A program made the position numbers and the translations under genes. Positions 1 to 12,496 of a stretch of DNA of 64,000 bases are shown here, piece by piece. Position 1 is the stretch's first letter; each line of letters starts with the position of its first letter. The stretch lies in NCBI GenBank assembly GCA_016709875.1, contig JADJLZ010000007.1:124001-188000 (forward strand), given 5' to 3'. A model generated the notes under the pieces. It was not told the DNA's origin. It saw nothing but the letters and a program-made list of their open reading frames with translations, and did not search any database. The stretch comes from Planctomycetota bacterium (GTDB lineage: Bacteria > Planctomycetota > UBA1135 > GCA-002686595).

Positions 1-29
1 CGCCCCCCGCTCCCAAGCAGAGCCCCGGG

Positions 30-1094
30 TTGATGCAGAAACTCGCGTTCGACTACCTCGACCCGGGCGCGGCCCGCCTGCGCGATTTTCGCACGATCCC
101 GCACCCCTATCTGGGCTACGTGCTCAAACCCTCCTGGCACACGCCCGAGGGCGCGGCGCAGCAGTGCTCGCACAACTCGCTCGGCTTCCGCGGCAAGGAG
201 ACCACCTGGCAGAAGCCCGCCAACACCTTCCGCATCCTCACGCTGGGCGGCTCGAGCACCTACGGCCAGAGCGAGTCGAAAGACTCCGCGGTCTGGTCGC
301 AGCGCCTCGAGGACCTGCTCGAGGAGCGCAAACCCGCGCAGAAGATCGAGGTCGTCAACGGCGGCTGCTCGGGCTGGACGAGCTTCGAGATGCTCGGGCA
401 GCTCGCCTACCGTGGACTGGACCTCTCGCCTGACCTCGTGATCCTCTACGAGAGCGTCAACGACATGCGCGCGGCGCTCTACACCGCCGCCGAGCCCGAG
501 CCCGAGCGCGACAACACGCACTGGCGCGAAACCTGGCCCGTCGACCGGCCGAGTGCCTTCGAGAAGTTTCTCCAACACAGCCGCAGCTACCTCGTCTGGC
601 GGCGCTTCTTCACCAACTACACGCAGGAGCGCGCCGACCTCGGCTTCTTCGCCATGGCCGGCTACGACCCGGCTTCGACCGAGCTCTACTGCAACCGCAG
701 CCGCGGCGGCTACCCCGACGGCAAGGTGCCCGAGCGCGGCTTCCTGAACTACCGCCGCAACCTCGAGAGCATCCTCGCGCTCGCGCAGTCGCACGGCATC
801 AAGGTCTTCATCGCCACGCAGGCGCTGATGGAGTGGGATTTCCCGCCGCGCGAGTGCGCCGAGATCCAGGTCGCAAGCTTCCGCCGCATCCAGAACATCC
901 AGCGCGAGGTCGCGCAGGCGATGGGCGCCTCGATCGCCGAGACGGGCGCCGCGATCGAGACCGAGGAGAAGCGCGTCTTCGAGGCGACCGGCAAGCATCT
1001 CTTCAAGAACGACGTGCACCCCTTCGACGAGGGCTCGGAGCTGATCGCGCGCACGATCGCCGACGCGCTGGTGCAGCAGAAGCTCGTGCCCTGA
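30..1094 (+). CDS. SGNH/GDSL-family hydrolase, possibly 5'-partial
   Basis: This 354-residue protein has the SGNH esterase/acyltransferase blocks in order: block I GGSSTYG (residues 73-79, nucleophile probably Ser75), the oxyanion region around Gly111-Gly112, block III ESVNDM with Asn144, and a C-terminal DVHP block with Asp328 and His330 completing the triad. Proteins of this type act on acyl esters of sugars or lipids; the substrate cannot be read from the sequence. The first candidate start is TTG at 30, followed directly by ATG at 33. The frame stays open to base 1, so the true start, and possibly an N-terminal membrane anchor, may lie outside the window. It converges on the next gene with a 6-bp gap. 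Confidence 0.8.
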   Translation: MMQKLAFDYLDPGAARLRDFRTIPHPYLGYVLKPSWHTPEGAAQQCSHNSLGFRGKETTWQKPANTFRILTLGGSSTYGQSESKDSAVWSQRLEDLLEERKPAQKIEVVNGGCSGWTSFEMLGQLAYRGLDLSPDLVILYESVNDMRAALYTAAEPEPERDNTHWRETWPVDRPSAFEKFLQHSRSYLVWRRFFTNYTQERADLGFFAMAGYDPASTELYCNRSRGGYPDGKVPERGFLNYRRNLESILALAQSHGIKVFIATQALMEWDFPPRECAEIQVASFRRIQNIQREVAQAMGASIAETGAAIETEEKRVFEATGKHLFKNDVHPFDEGSELIARTIADALVQQKLVP

Positions 1095-1100
1095 GGCGGC

Positions 1101-2732
1101 TCAGCGCTTGCGCGCGCGCGGCGGTTCCGCCACGCAACGGAAGCCCGCGGGCAAGGCCTTCCCCTGAGCGTCACTGAAGCGCGCGCCAAAGGCCGCGGCG
1201 CCACCGACGTCGCCGATCAGCACGACCAGTTCGTGCACACCCGGCGCGAGCGAGAGGTCCACGTGCATGCAGTCCTCGATCGCCGACTGCATGCGCAGAC
1301 TCTCCACGACCGGCTTGCCGTCGAGCCAGACCTTGATCCCGTCCTCGAAGCGCGGCCAGAAGAGCACGTCGAGGGCCGGCTCCGGCGCGTCCTTGCCCGG
1401 TTCCCACACGAGCACCGCCGCGAGCACGCCTTCGCCTGGTTCCATCTCGCGTTTGGTGAGCTCGTCGAGGTTCGTCCAGTCGTCGCTCTTGAGCGTCACG
1501 CGTTCGAAATCCCCGCCGGCGAGCTTGACGCGCTCGCGCGCGTGCAGCTTGTCCAGGTGCAGCGCGGACGGGTCGAGGAACTGCGGCAGCCCGGGTTTGT
1601 CGTGCAGCGGCCCGCAGTAGAGCCAGTCGCTCTCGAAGCGGATCTCCCCCGCCGGACTGATTCGCGGCCGCGCCGACTGCGCCGCTTTCTCGCGCTCGAT
1701 CTGCTTCCACATCTCGCCCAGTTCGAAGGGCGCGCTGATCGTCGCGCGGCGCAGGAAGAGCAGCGCGAAGCACGTATTGAGCCGTTCCGACGAGCCGGCG
1801 TAGCCCCAGGATCCGCCCGCCTGCTGCTCGTCGACGAGCCAGGCAGCTCCCTCGCGGTACCAGTCGTGCGTGCCGAGCTTGGTGCGCTGCGCGAGGCCGC
1901 ACCAGCGCTCGATCGCCCACAGGTAGGCGTAGTGCCAGCCGGTGGTCTCGTAACGCTCGCCGTAGGGATTGGCGCCGGTCCGGAAGCGCGCCTCCATCCA
2001 GCTCTCCGCGCGCGCGAGGTCGGCCCTGTGGCGCACGAGCAGCGCCACCACGCGCTCGTCGCGCCGTCCAAGCTCCGCGAGCGCGCACAACCCGCCGAGT
2101 GTCGCGGCGGTCATGCTGCCGGTCGATTCGCGACCGAGGTCGTAGGGAAAGCCGCCGTCGGGCCGCTGCAGTCGGAAGAGCGCGGGGATGGCCTGCTCGA
2201 GCAGTTTGTCGGGCACCTCGAAACCCAGCTGCGCGCCGGCGCGCAGACCGAGCAGCGCGAACTGCGTGTTGCTCATGTCGGCCCCGCCCCAGGGATAGGG
2301 CCAGAGCCCCTCGCGTTGGTTCGCGAGCAGCAGATCGAACGCGGGGCGGCCCTCGCCCGCGACGCTCGTGTGCGACTTGTCGACCAGCGCGGCGAGCAGC
2401 ATCAGGTAGACCGAGGCCGAGTAGGTGCTCTTCCACTCGACCTTGCGCAGCGCGGCGAGCGCGTCGCGCAGGTGCGGGTCGTCGCGCTCCAGGCCGCTCT
2501 TCACCAGCGTCAGCGCGGCGAGCGCCGTCTCGCCCCCGGGGTGATCGTTCTCGTTGCCCGGCCAGCGGCCGTCGGGCTGCTGCTCCTTCACGAGCCACGC
2601 GACGCCGTGCTCGATCGCGCGCTGCACGCGCAGCTCGAGGCTCACGCCCGACTGTGCGCTGGCCGCACGCGGTGCGAGCGCGAGCGCGCATCCGGCGAGG
2701 GCGGGCAGCAGCAGGCGTCTCCCGAAGGCCAT
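1101..2732 (-). CDS. Exported prenyltransferase/squalene-oxidase repeat protein
   Basis: The 543-residue product starts at ATG 2732, chosen because it opens a clear signal peptide (MAFGRR, then a Leu/Ala-rich core ending ASA). The first half carries alpha/alpha-barrel repeats with QW-like motifs: QQPDGRW, QRPDGGF and QQAGGSW. These are seen in squalene-hopene cyclases and many exported Planctomycetota proteins. No DxDD cyclase acid motif is visible, so cyclisation should not be assumed. The C-terminal third is rich in beta-type sequence and may be a carbohydrate-binding-like domain. It is divergent from the DUF1573 lipoprotein gene with 71 bp between the starts. Function is unknown. Confidence 0.75.
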   Translation of the reverse strand: MAFGRRLLLPALAGCALALAPRAASAQSGVSLELRVQRAIEHGVAWLVKEQQPDGRWPGNENDHPGGETALAALTLVKSGLERDDPHLRDALAALRKVEWKSTYSASVYLMLLAALVDKSHTSVAGEGRPAFDLLLANQREGLWPYPWGGADMSNTQFALLGLRAGAQLGFEVPDKLLEQAIPALFRLQRPDGGFPYDLGRESTGSMTAATLGGLCALAELGRRDERVVALLVRHRADLARAESWMEARFRTGANPYGERYETTGWHYAYLWAIERWCGLAQRTKLGTHDWYREGAAWLVDEQQAGGSWGYAGSSERLNTCFALLFLRRATISAPFELGEMWKQIEREKAAQSARPRISPAGEIRFESDWLYCGPLHDKPGLPQFLDPSALHLDKLHARERVKLAGGDFERVTLKSDDWTNLDELTKREMEPGEGVLAAVLVWEPGKDAPEPALDVLFWPRFEDGIKVWLDGKPVVESLRMQSAIEDCMHVDLSLAPGVHELVVLIGDVGGAAAFGARFSDAQGKALPAGFRCVAEPPRARKR

Positions 2733-2803
2733 CGGCACGAGCTTAGCAGGGCCGCGGGCCCCGAACAGGGGCGCGTCATGCCCCGGAATGGTAGACAGGA
2801 AGC

Positions 2804-3997
2804 ATGCACTCCTCGATTCCTCGCGGCGCCTGCCTGGTGCTCGCACTCCTCGCCGGCGCCTGCCACAAGGAGGCCCCGCCCCCGAGCGGGGATCCCCTGC
2901 TCTCGAACGCGCTCGACGTCCAGAGCCCGAACACCGGCGTCGACGACCTGATCCCCAACTACACCGACCGCGGAATCGTGATCCTCCAGGCCAACCCGCA
3001 GCGGCCGAACTTCTGGGACTTCGACGTCGCCTCGTACGGCGACCAGCCGACGCACGTGTTCCGCTTGAAGAACCTCGAGAAGCACGTCGTCACCATCCGC
3101 AGCATGACGCCCTCCTGCGGCTGCGTGCAGCCGACGCTGCGCAGCGCCGACGGCAGCCGCTTCGTGCGCGGCGTCCTGGGCGAGGACGCGCCGCCCTTCC
3201 GCGTCGATCCCGGCGCCGAGTTCGAACTCGAGATCAAGGTCGATACGACCGCGATCGAGCGCATGAACACGGAGAAGCTCGTCTGGGTGCGCATGATCAG
3301 CGACTCGGAGAGCACGCCCTACTTCGTGGTCGAGGCGCACCTGCGCGTGCAGCGCGACTTCTTCTGCACACCGGCGCTGGTCGAGCTCGGCGAGGTGCCG
3401 CGCGGCTACGACAAGCGCGCCAGCGCCAGCGTGGTCGCCGACTCGCGCGTCTCGCACGCGCGCATCCTCGGCGTCGAGCGCGCGCAGGGTCCCTTCAGCG
3501 CGACCGTGGACGAGACCGAAGTCGCGGGCGTGCCGACCTGGGTGCTCGTCGTGAGCGCGGCGAAGGACGCGCCGCCGGGCTACACGCACGGCAAGGTCGT
3601 GCTGCGCGCCACCGGCAGCGACGGCACGGGCGAGGGTCGGATGCTGGAGGTCCCCGTCAGCGCCAACTTCGTCCCGCGCATCCTGACGCGGCCCGCGCAG
3701 CTGCGGCTCGACACGGTGCGCGACCAGGCGACGCTCGTGCTCGAGTGCCTCGTGCCGGGCGAGAAGGTCGCGCTGCGCAAGGTGCGCTTCGAAGGCCCGG
3801 GCCCCGAATTCGTGGTGCAAACGGCCGCGCAGAACCCCGACCAGGGCCGCTCCGCGAAGTGGTCGATCACGCTCGCCCTCTCGCGCGAGGGAATGGGCGG
3901 CGGCTACACGCGCACGGCCGTGCTCGAACTCGACGACCCCGAAATCCCCGAGCTGCGCGTGCCGGTGACGGTCGTCACGAGCGGCGAGAAGCCCTAG
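2804..3997 (+). CDS. DUF1573-domain lipoprotein
   Basis: The 397-residue product has a lipoprotein signal: Arg near the N-terminus, a hydrophobic core, and lipobox LAGAC with Cys20. A DUF1573 domain lies at about residues 60-125, including its hallmark SCGC motif (TPSCGCVQP) and the preceding FRLKN strand. DUF1573 is an immunoglobulin-like beta domain common in exported proteins of Planctomycetota and Bacteroidota. The rest is probably further beta-sandwich repeats. The start ATG is preceded by an AGGA Shine-Dalgarno-like stretch. Its TAG stop overlaps the opposing tyrS stop inside a single CTAG (3994-3997). No substrate or partner can be named. Confidence 0.85.
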   Translation: MHSSIPRGACLVLALLAGACHKEAPPPSGDPLLSNALDVQSPNTGVDDLIPNYTDRGIVILQANPQRPNFWDFDVASYGDQPTHVFRLKNLEKHVVTIRSMTPSCGCVQPTLRSADGSRFVRGVLGEDAPPFRVDPGAEFELEIKVDTTAIERMNTEKLVWVRMISDSESTPYFVVEAHLRVQRDFFCTPALVELGEVPRGYDKRASASVVADSRVSHARILGVERAQGPFSATVDETEVAGVPTWVLVVSAAKDAPPGYTHGKVVLRATGSDGTGEGRMLEVPVSANFVPRILTRPAQLRLDTVRDQATLVLECLVPGEKVALRKVRFEGPGPEFVVQTAAQNPDQGRSAKWSITLALSREGMGGGYTRTAVLELDDPEIPELRVPVTVVTSGEKP

Positions 3998-5223
3998 CCG
4001 CGCTTCACGCGCGCGAACTTGAGCTTGCCCGCCTGCACGAGCAGCGTCATGCCCTTGGGGCTGACGAGGTACTTCGCGTCCTTGACCGGCTCGCCGTCGA
4101 GCTTGACGCCGCCCTGCTCGATCATGCGCCGCGCATCCGATGTGCTCGCGACGAGCTTCAGCTCCTTGAGCAGGTTCGGCAGCATCCAGCCCTGCTCGGG
4201 AGCGCCCGCGGGGTAGGCGAGCTCGGGGATGTCGCTGGGGAGCTGCTTGTCGCGGAACTGCCGGTCGAAGGCTTCGCGCGCAGCACGTCCGGCCAGAGCG
4301 CCGTGGAAGAAGCCCGCGATCTCCTGGCCCAGTCGCGCCTTGGCCTCGCGGAAGCCGCCGGCCAGCAGCGCGTCGACCTCCACCATCGGCACGCGCGTGA
4401 GCAGCAGGAACCAATCGCGCATGACCTCGTCGGGGATCGACATGACCTTGCCGAACATGTCGCGCGCGCTGTCGGTCAACGTGATCGCGTTGCCGTAGCT
4501 CTTGCTCATCTTGCGGCCGTCGAGACCGTTGACGAGCGGCGTCGTGAAGCACACCTGGCCCGTCTGGCCCTCGCCCGCCTGCAGGTCGCGGCCGCGCAGC
4601 AGGTTGAAGAGCTGGTCGGTGCCGCCGAGCTCGGCGTCGCAGCGGATCATGACCGAGTCCCAGCCCTGCATCAGCGGGTAGAGGAACTCGTGGATGCCGA
4701 TCGGCTCGTTCTCGGAGACGCGCTTCTGGAAGGTGTCGCGTTCGAGCATGCGCGCGACGGTCATCTTGCCGCACAGGCGCAGCACGTCCTCGAAGCGCAT
4801 CGCGTCGAACCACTCGGAGTTGCGCCGCACCTCGGTGCGCGACATGTCGAGCACCTTGGCCGCCTGCTCCACGTAGGTCTGCAGGTTGATCTCGACCTCG
4901 GCGCGCGAGAGCTGCGGGCGCAGCTTGTTGCGGCCCGAGGGGTCGCCGACCATCGCGGTCGCGTCGCCCACGATCAGCACGATCTGGTGGCCGAGCTGCT
5001 GCAGGTCGCGCAGCTTCATCAGCGGCACGCAGTGCCCGACGTGCAGGTCGGGCGAGCTGGGGTCCATGCCGAACTTGATGCGCAGCGGCTTGCCCGACTG
5101 CAGCGAGCGCGCGATGCGCTCGCTGAGCTCGCGCTTCTCGATCAGGTCCACCACGCCGCGCTCGAAGATCTCGAGCTGCGCGCGCACTTGCGGGGAGTCA
5201 CTCGCGGGGACGGCCGGATTCAT
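3994..5223 (-). CDS. tyrS: Tyrosyl-tRNA synthetase
   Basis: This 409-residue cytoplasmic enzyme charges tRNA-Tyr with tyrosine. The class I signature HVGH is at residues 61-64 and KMSKS at 238-242. The family signature GDPSGR (93-98) and the GGTDQ segment (200-204) complete the active site. An S4 RNA-binding domain occupies about the last 65 residues. The ATG at 5223 gives the normal length for this subtype; the frame is open further upstream but that extension is low-complexity and crosses the neighbouring lipoprotein gene. It lies 11 bp downstream of that lipoprotein, so it is probably the last gene of an rpsA-lipoprotein-tyrS operon. Confidence 0.97.
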   Translation of the reverse strand: MNPAVPASDSPQVRAQLEIFERGVVDLIEKRELSERIARSLQSGKPLRIKFGMDPSSPDLHVGHCVPLMKLRDLQQLGHQIVLIVGDATAMVGDPSGRNKLRPQLSRAEVEINLQTYVEQAAKVLDMSRTEVRRNSEWFDAMRFEDVLRLCGKMTVARMLERDTFQKRVSENEPIGIHEFLYPLMQGWDSVMIRCDAELGGTDQLFNLLRGRDLQAGEGQTGQVCFTTPLVNGLDGRKMSKSYGNAITLTDSARDMFGKVMSIPDEVMRDWFLLLTRVPMVEVDALLAGGFREAKARLGQEIAGFFHGALAGRAAREAFDRQFRDKQLPSDIPELAYPAGAPEQGWMLPNLLKELKLVASTSDARRMIEQGGVKLDGEPVKDAKYLVSPKGMTLLVQAGKLKFARVKRG

Positions 5224-5234
5224 GGGCGCTGAAT

Positions 5235-6320
5235 CTAGTCCCCGCCGCCCGGCGCTGCACGCGACTCTCCAGGCAGCACGAGCTTGGGGCGCGGCGTCTT
5301 GGCCGCGCGCGAGTCGCGCCCCTCGCGCAACCACGCGCGCAGGCCGCTCGCATCGGTCGGAACCTCCGGTCCCGCGAGCCAGCGCAGGGCGGGGATCCAC
5401 AGCTCCAAACGCGGCCGGGGGAGCTCGGCCAGCGCATCCTCGAGCGCAGGCAGCCCCGCGCCGTTCTCGCCCGGGTCCGTGCGCACGGCGAGCGCGAGCA
5501 GCCCGGGCGTGTCGATCGGCCCGCTGGCCTGGGCCAGCAGTTCGCTCGGCGTGAGCGTGCCCTCGGGCAGGTCGTCGGCGTGCCGCGTGGCGCGCGAGGA
5601 CGCAACGCTGAGGCGCATGGCGGGCAGTTCGCGGCCGCCGCGCTCGATCACGCCCGAGCGCAGCTCGAGCTCGAACGAGAGCCGCACGGCGAGCTGCTCG
5701 CTCGTGGGCGCGAGAAAGAAGCGCGCCAGCTCGACCTCGGCCGAACCATTGGGCTCCAGGCGCAGGTGCTTCAGCCGATCGAAGTTGCGCGTCTCCTGCG
5801 TGCTCGTCTGGGCGCCGCGGCGGCCCAGATCGGTGCGCGTCGAGAAGAGCGTCGCCGGACCGGGGCTGAGCTCGATCTCGTCGGCGCTCGTGTTCTGCGC
5901 GCGGAAGAGCAGGCGCCAGGCTTGCGCGCCCGCCTCCGCGCCGGGAAAGAGCGTCTCCAGCGGCTCGGGAGCGCAGACGAGCTTCAATTCGAGGCAGCCG
6001 ACCGCCGCGCGGCCGTCGAGGATGCGCTCGAAGCTGCGCAGGAACTGCCACACGCGCGGATCGGGACCCTGCGAGTCCAGGTGCTGGATCAGCGAGCGCG
6101 CGAGCGGGTCCTCGCCCGCGGTGACGGCGCGCTCGAGCGCCTCGAGGCCGGGCGTGAAGCGCGCGTCGACCTGCGAAGCGAACTGCGGGCCGAGCGCCGT
6201 CGGCGACTCCTGCGTCCCCAGGGCGCGCGCGGCGCCCGGGGAAGCAGCGCGCTCGCCCGTCCCCCGGCAGGCTGCCAGGAGCAGCGCGACGGCGACAGCG
6301 GCGAGCGCTCGGCTCTGCAC
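5235..6320 (-). CDS. Predicted lipoprotein of unknown function
   Basis: The 361-residue product begins at GTG 6320 with a lipoprotein signal peptide (MQSRALAAVAVALLLAAC, lipid-accepting Cys18). The mature part has no domain I recognise. A predicted beta-rich middle (about residues 110-250) contains alternating hydrophobic strands such as LEPNGSAEVEL, reminiscent of immunoglobulin-like folds. It starts 14 bp after rpsA and ends 11 bp before tyrS, so it is very likely co-transcribed with these housekeeping genes. That context gives no functional clue beyond constitutive expression. Confidence 0.75.
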   Translation of the reverse strand: MQSRALAAVAVALLLAACRGTGERAASPGAARALGTQESPTALGPQFASQVDARFTPGLEALERAVTAGEDPLARSLIQHLDSQGPDPRVWQFLRSFERILDGRAAVGCLELKLVCAPEPLETLFPGAEAGAQAWRLLFRAQNTSADEIELSPGPATLFSTRTDLGRRGAQTSTQETRNFDRLKHLRLEPNGSAEVELARFFLAPTSEQLAVRLSFELELRSGVIERGGRELPAMRLSVASSRATRHADDLPEGTLTPSELLAQASGPIDTPGLLALAVRTDPGENGAGLPALEDALAELPRPRLELWIPALRWLAGPEVPTDASGLRAWLREGRDSRAAKTPRPKLVLPGESRAAPGGGD

Positions 6321-6334
6321 GGGAGAGCTCCGTT

Positions 6335-8125
<1,791 letters not shown>

Positions 8126-8232
8126 GAAGGACGAAAAGGGTTGGGTTCGGCGGTGAACAGGGTTCGGGAAGGCGGACCGGAGGGTTCCGGCACGCACGAA
8201 ACGACCACGACGCGCGCGGTCGAGGGCCAAGG

Positions 8233-8262
8233 ATTCTAGGGAGTTCGAGGCGGGAAGGGCAA
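8233..8262 (-). promoter_or_regulatory. Predicted sigma-70-type promoter of rpsA
   Basis: Read on the minus strand, TTGCCC (8262-8257) is followed after 18 bp by TAGAAT (8238-8233), a good housekeeping -35/-10 pair in a very GC-rich context. The predicted transcription start is near 8226, giving a leader of about 100 nt before the rpsA start. Such a leader could hold S1 autoregulatory structure, but none is evident by eye. Confidence 0.5.
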
Positions 8263-8275
8263 TGGGCAGCCCGGT

Positions 8276-8562
8276 CTAGACCGGCAGGCCGAGCTCACGC
8301 GCGGCCTGGACCTGATCGCGATCGAGGCTCAGGAAGCGAGTCAAGGGGTCCTGCTCGTGGAATCACAGCGCCGTGTGAAGGTGCACCAGGTCGAACGAGC
8401 GCCGCGCCCTACGTACGGGCATCGGCGGGTCCGAACACAGCGCAAGGGGCAGGTGCTGAAGCGCGATCTTCCCCCGGTCGCAAGGCACGCCTCCGCCCCG
8501 GACTCGAAGACGAGGACGGCCAGGCAACGCGGAGGAATGGACGCAGACGCGTACGCGGAAGC
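8276..8562 (-). pseudogene. Decayed VapC-like PIN-domain toxin remnant
   Basis: Directly after the antitoxin stop, the minus strand encodes fragments of a PIN ribonuclease in several frames. A VCVHSSAL strand-1 motif has His where the first catalytic Asp (VDSSAL) belongs. LAVLVFESGAEACLAT follows in another frame. SFDLVHLHTAL is interrupted by an in-frame TGA at 8363, then LTRFLSLDRDQVQAARELG runs to a TAG at 8276. Only about 45 codons separate the N- and C-terminal pieces, fewer than in intact PIN toxins, so a deletion has occurred too. A point change, frameshift, deletion and nonsense codon together indicate a dead toxin. Confidence 0.8.
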
Positions 8563-8814
8563 TCAGCGGTCCTGCGCGCGGCCGTCCCAGAGAGACTCGA
8601 GGATGCCTGCGTAATGCAGCAGAGGCCTGATCCCGCCCTTCCCGAAGCGGTCCCCTGTGTGGCATGAGGCCGCTTCGGCGGGCCCGATGCGCGCGACCGT
8701 GCGGTTGTGGCGCGTGATCTCGATCGTCTCTCCGGCCTCAGCCTCCTCGACCCAATGCGAGAGCCGCCGTTTGAACTCGGAGAGACTGATCTGTCTGAAG
8801 TCCTGACTCTTCAT
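8563..8814 (-). CDS. Phd/YefM-type antitoxin (orphaned)
   Basis: This 83-residue protein opens with the typical Phd/YefM DNA-binding fold: ISLSEFKRRLSHWVEEAEAGETIEI, then TRHNRTVARIGP, the usual end of the domain. Such antitoxins bind their own promoter and, through the C-terminus, neutralise the toxin. The reading frame is intact although the downstream VapC-like gene is destroyed. Upstream, a TTGACT -35-like hexamer is at 8855-8850 on the minus strand, but no convincing -10 follows. The locus interrupts the common cmk-plsC-rpsA order, which suggests it arrived as a mobile two-gene cassette. Confidence 0.8.
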   Translation of the reverse strand: MKSQDFRQISLSEFKRRLSHWVEEAEAGETIEITRHNRTVARIGPAEAASCHTGDRFGKGGIRPLLHYAGILESLWDGRAQDR

Positions 8815-8868
8815 CGAAGAGATCCAGCATCGGCCCTATCCGCTCCGGGAGTCAAGCCCTGCCGAGGC

Positions 8869-9504
8869 CTAGGTACGGGAGAGCTCGTGCAGCGCCGCGA
8901 GCAGCCGTTCCTGGGCATCCGGCAGGCTCGAATCGATCGGGTCCCCCACGCGCACGACGAGCTTCGCCGGCCGCGGAAACTTCATGTGGCGCGAGAGCAG
9001 CCGGTAGGACCCGTCGAGCCCGATCGGCACGATCGGCACCTTGCCCATGCGCGCGGCGAGCAGCGCGCCGCCCTTCAGCTCCCCGAGCTTGCCATCGTGC
9101 GTGCGCGTGCCCTCGGGGTAGATCGCGACGCAATCCCCCACGGCGAGGTGGTCCACCATGGCCCGGATCGCGCGCCGATCGGCCGTGCCGCGCTTCACCA
9201 GCACCGCGCGCGTCTCGCGCATGATGAACGAGAGGAACCTCGACTCGTCGAGCGTGTCGCGCGCGACGAAAGCCACGTGGCGCAGGGTCGTCGTCGAGAG
9301 GATCGGGATGTCGAGGTGGCTGGCGTGGTTCGCGGCCAGCACGCAGCCGCCGCTCTTGGGGAGCTTCTCCGCGCCCTCGATGCGCATGCGGCAGTAGAGC
9401 TTCAGGAACAGCCAGCAGACCGAGCGCAGGAAGTGGTACGTGAGGGTCTTGTCCATCCGGACTTCGACCGGCGACTCGACCTCGCGCTCCTCGGTGGCAC
9501 TCAC
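8869..9504 (-). CDS. plsC: 1-acyl-sn-glycerol-3-phosphate acyltransferase
   Basis: The 211-residue protein carries the acyltransferase motifs NHASHLD (residues 59-65, the catalytic H-x4-D) and PEGTR (EGTR at 131-134, phosphate binding). It should acylate lysophosphatidate at the membrane to make phosphatidate. A hydrophobic segment near the N-terminus (LRSVCWLFLKLY) probably anchors it. The start is GTG at 9504, whose last two bases plus the next A form the cmk stop (GTGA overlap); ATG at 9456 is an alternative. Translational coupling to cmk is likely. Confidence 0.92.
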   Translation of the reverse strand: MSATEEREVESPVEVRMDKTLTYHFLRSVCWLFLKLYCRMRIEGAEKLPKSGGCVLAANHASHLDIPILSTTTLRHVAFVARDTLDESRFLSFIMRETRAVLVKRGTADRRAIRAMVDHLAVGDCVAIYPEGTRTHDGKLGELKGGALLAARMGKVPIVPIGLDGSYRLLSRHMKFPRPAKLVVRVGDPIDSSLPDAQERLLAALHELSRT

Positions 9505-10151
9505 GACTTGGCGTCCTTGCGCACGCGCGCGAGCAGCAGGCGCACCACGCCCTGCGCGTCGAGCGAGCTCGTCTCGACCGGGATCGCGTCCGGCGCACAC
9601 AGCAGCGGCGAGTCCTTGCGCGAGCTGTCGAGGTGGTCGCGCAGCTGCATGTCGGCCAGGATCTCCGCGAAGCGCGCCTGTTCGTGCAGTTCGTGCGCGC
9701 GCCGCTTCGCGCGTACCTCCGGGCTGGCTGTCAGGAAGAACTTGTAGTCGGCCTGCGGGAACACGACCGAGCCCATGTCGCGACCGTCGGCGACCAGGCC
9801 GCCGCGGCGCACGGCCTCGGCGCGCTGCTGCGGCACGATCGCGGCGCGCACCTCCGAGTGCGCCGAGACCGCCGAGACGGCCTTGGTCACCGTCTCACTG
9901 CGGATCGCGGGCTCGCCCGGCCGGCCGTCGATCTGGATCCGGCCCTGCGCGTCGAATTCGAGCGAGAGAGCGCGCGCGATGCGCGCGCAGCCCTCGGCGT
10001 CCATCGGGTCGACATCGTGCTCGATCACCGCGAGCGTGACCGCGCGGTACATCGCGCCCGAGTCGAGGAAGGAGAGTCCGAGTTCCTGCGCGAGCGCTTT
10101 CGCGACCGTGCTCTTGCCCGATCCGGCGGGTCCGTCGATGGCGATGATCAT
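9501..10151 (-). CDS. cmk: Cytidylate kinase
   Basis: The 216-residue enzyme phosphorylates CMP and dCMP with ATP. The P-loop GPAGSGKST is at residues 7-15, followed by the family motif LDSGAMYR (29-36) and the CMP-contacting DGRDMG segment near residue 122. Length is normal for bacterial Cmk. It is the first gene of a cmk-plsC pair whose stop overlaps the plsC start. This order, with rpsA next, is conserved in several phyla and here is interrupted by the toxin-antitoxin remnant. Confidence 0.97.
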   Translation of the reverse strand: MIIAIDGPAGSGKSTVAKALAQELGLSFLDSGAMYRAVTLAVIEHDVDPMDAEGCARIARALSLEFDAQGRIQIDGRPGEPAIRSETVTKAVSAVSAHSEVRAAIVPQQRAEAVRRGGLVADGRDMGSVVFPQADYKFFLTASPEVRAKRRAHELHEQARFAEILADMQLRDHLDSSRKDSPLLCAPDAIPVETSSLDAQGVVRLLLARVRKDAKS

Positions 10152-10208
10152 GCGTGGAGGCGGCAGAGGATACCCACTGCCGCCCCCGCGATCCTCAACC
10201 TGCCTGCC

Positions 10209-12392
<2,184 letters not shown>

Positions 12393-12496
12393 GGGAACCT
12401 CCTTGCGGTTGTAGCGACAGAGGCAACGTACGCGCACGAGGCGCCAACCGAGAATCATTCCGCTACATCAGGGCGATAGGTGTTCTCGATCGGGCC

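Noticed and set aside
1233..2951. Long plus-strand open frame of about 570 codons opposite the squalene-cyclase-like gene
   Set aside because: It is the antisense shadow of a gene with a signal peptide and recognisable repeats; its own translation is Arg/Ala/Glu-biased with no family match. The same holds for many other long opposite-strand frames in this GC-rich window.
8363..8665. 100-codon minus-strand frame as an intact small protein
   Set aside because: It mixes an out-of-frame stretch over the antitoxin with the broken PIN domain; only its last 14 residues match the toxin family.
12420..12480. Fur/PerR-type operator upstream of katG
   Set aside because: Only GAATGATTC (9 bp) is palindromic; it is too short and does not fit the 15- or 19-bp consensus.
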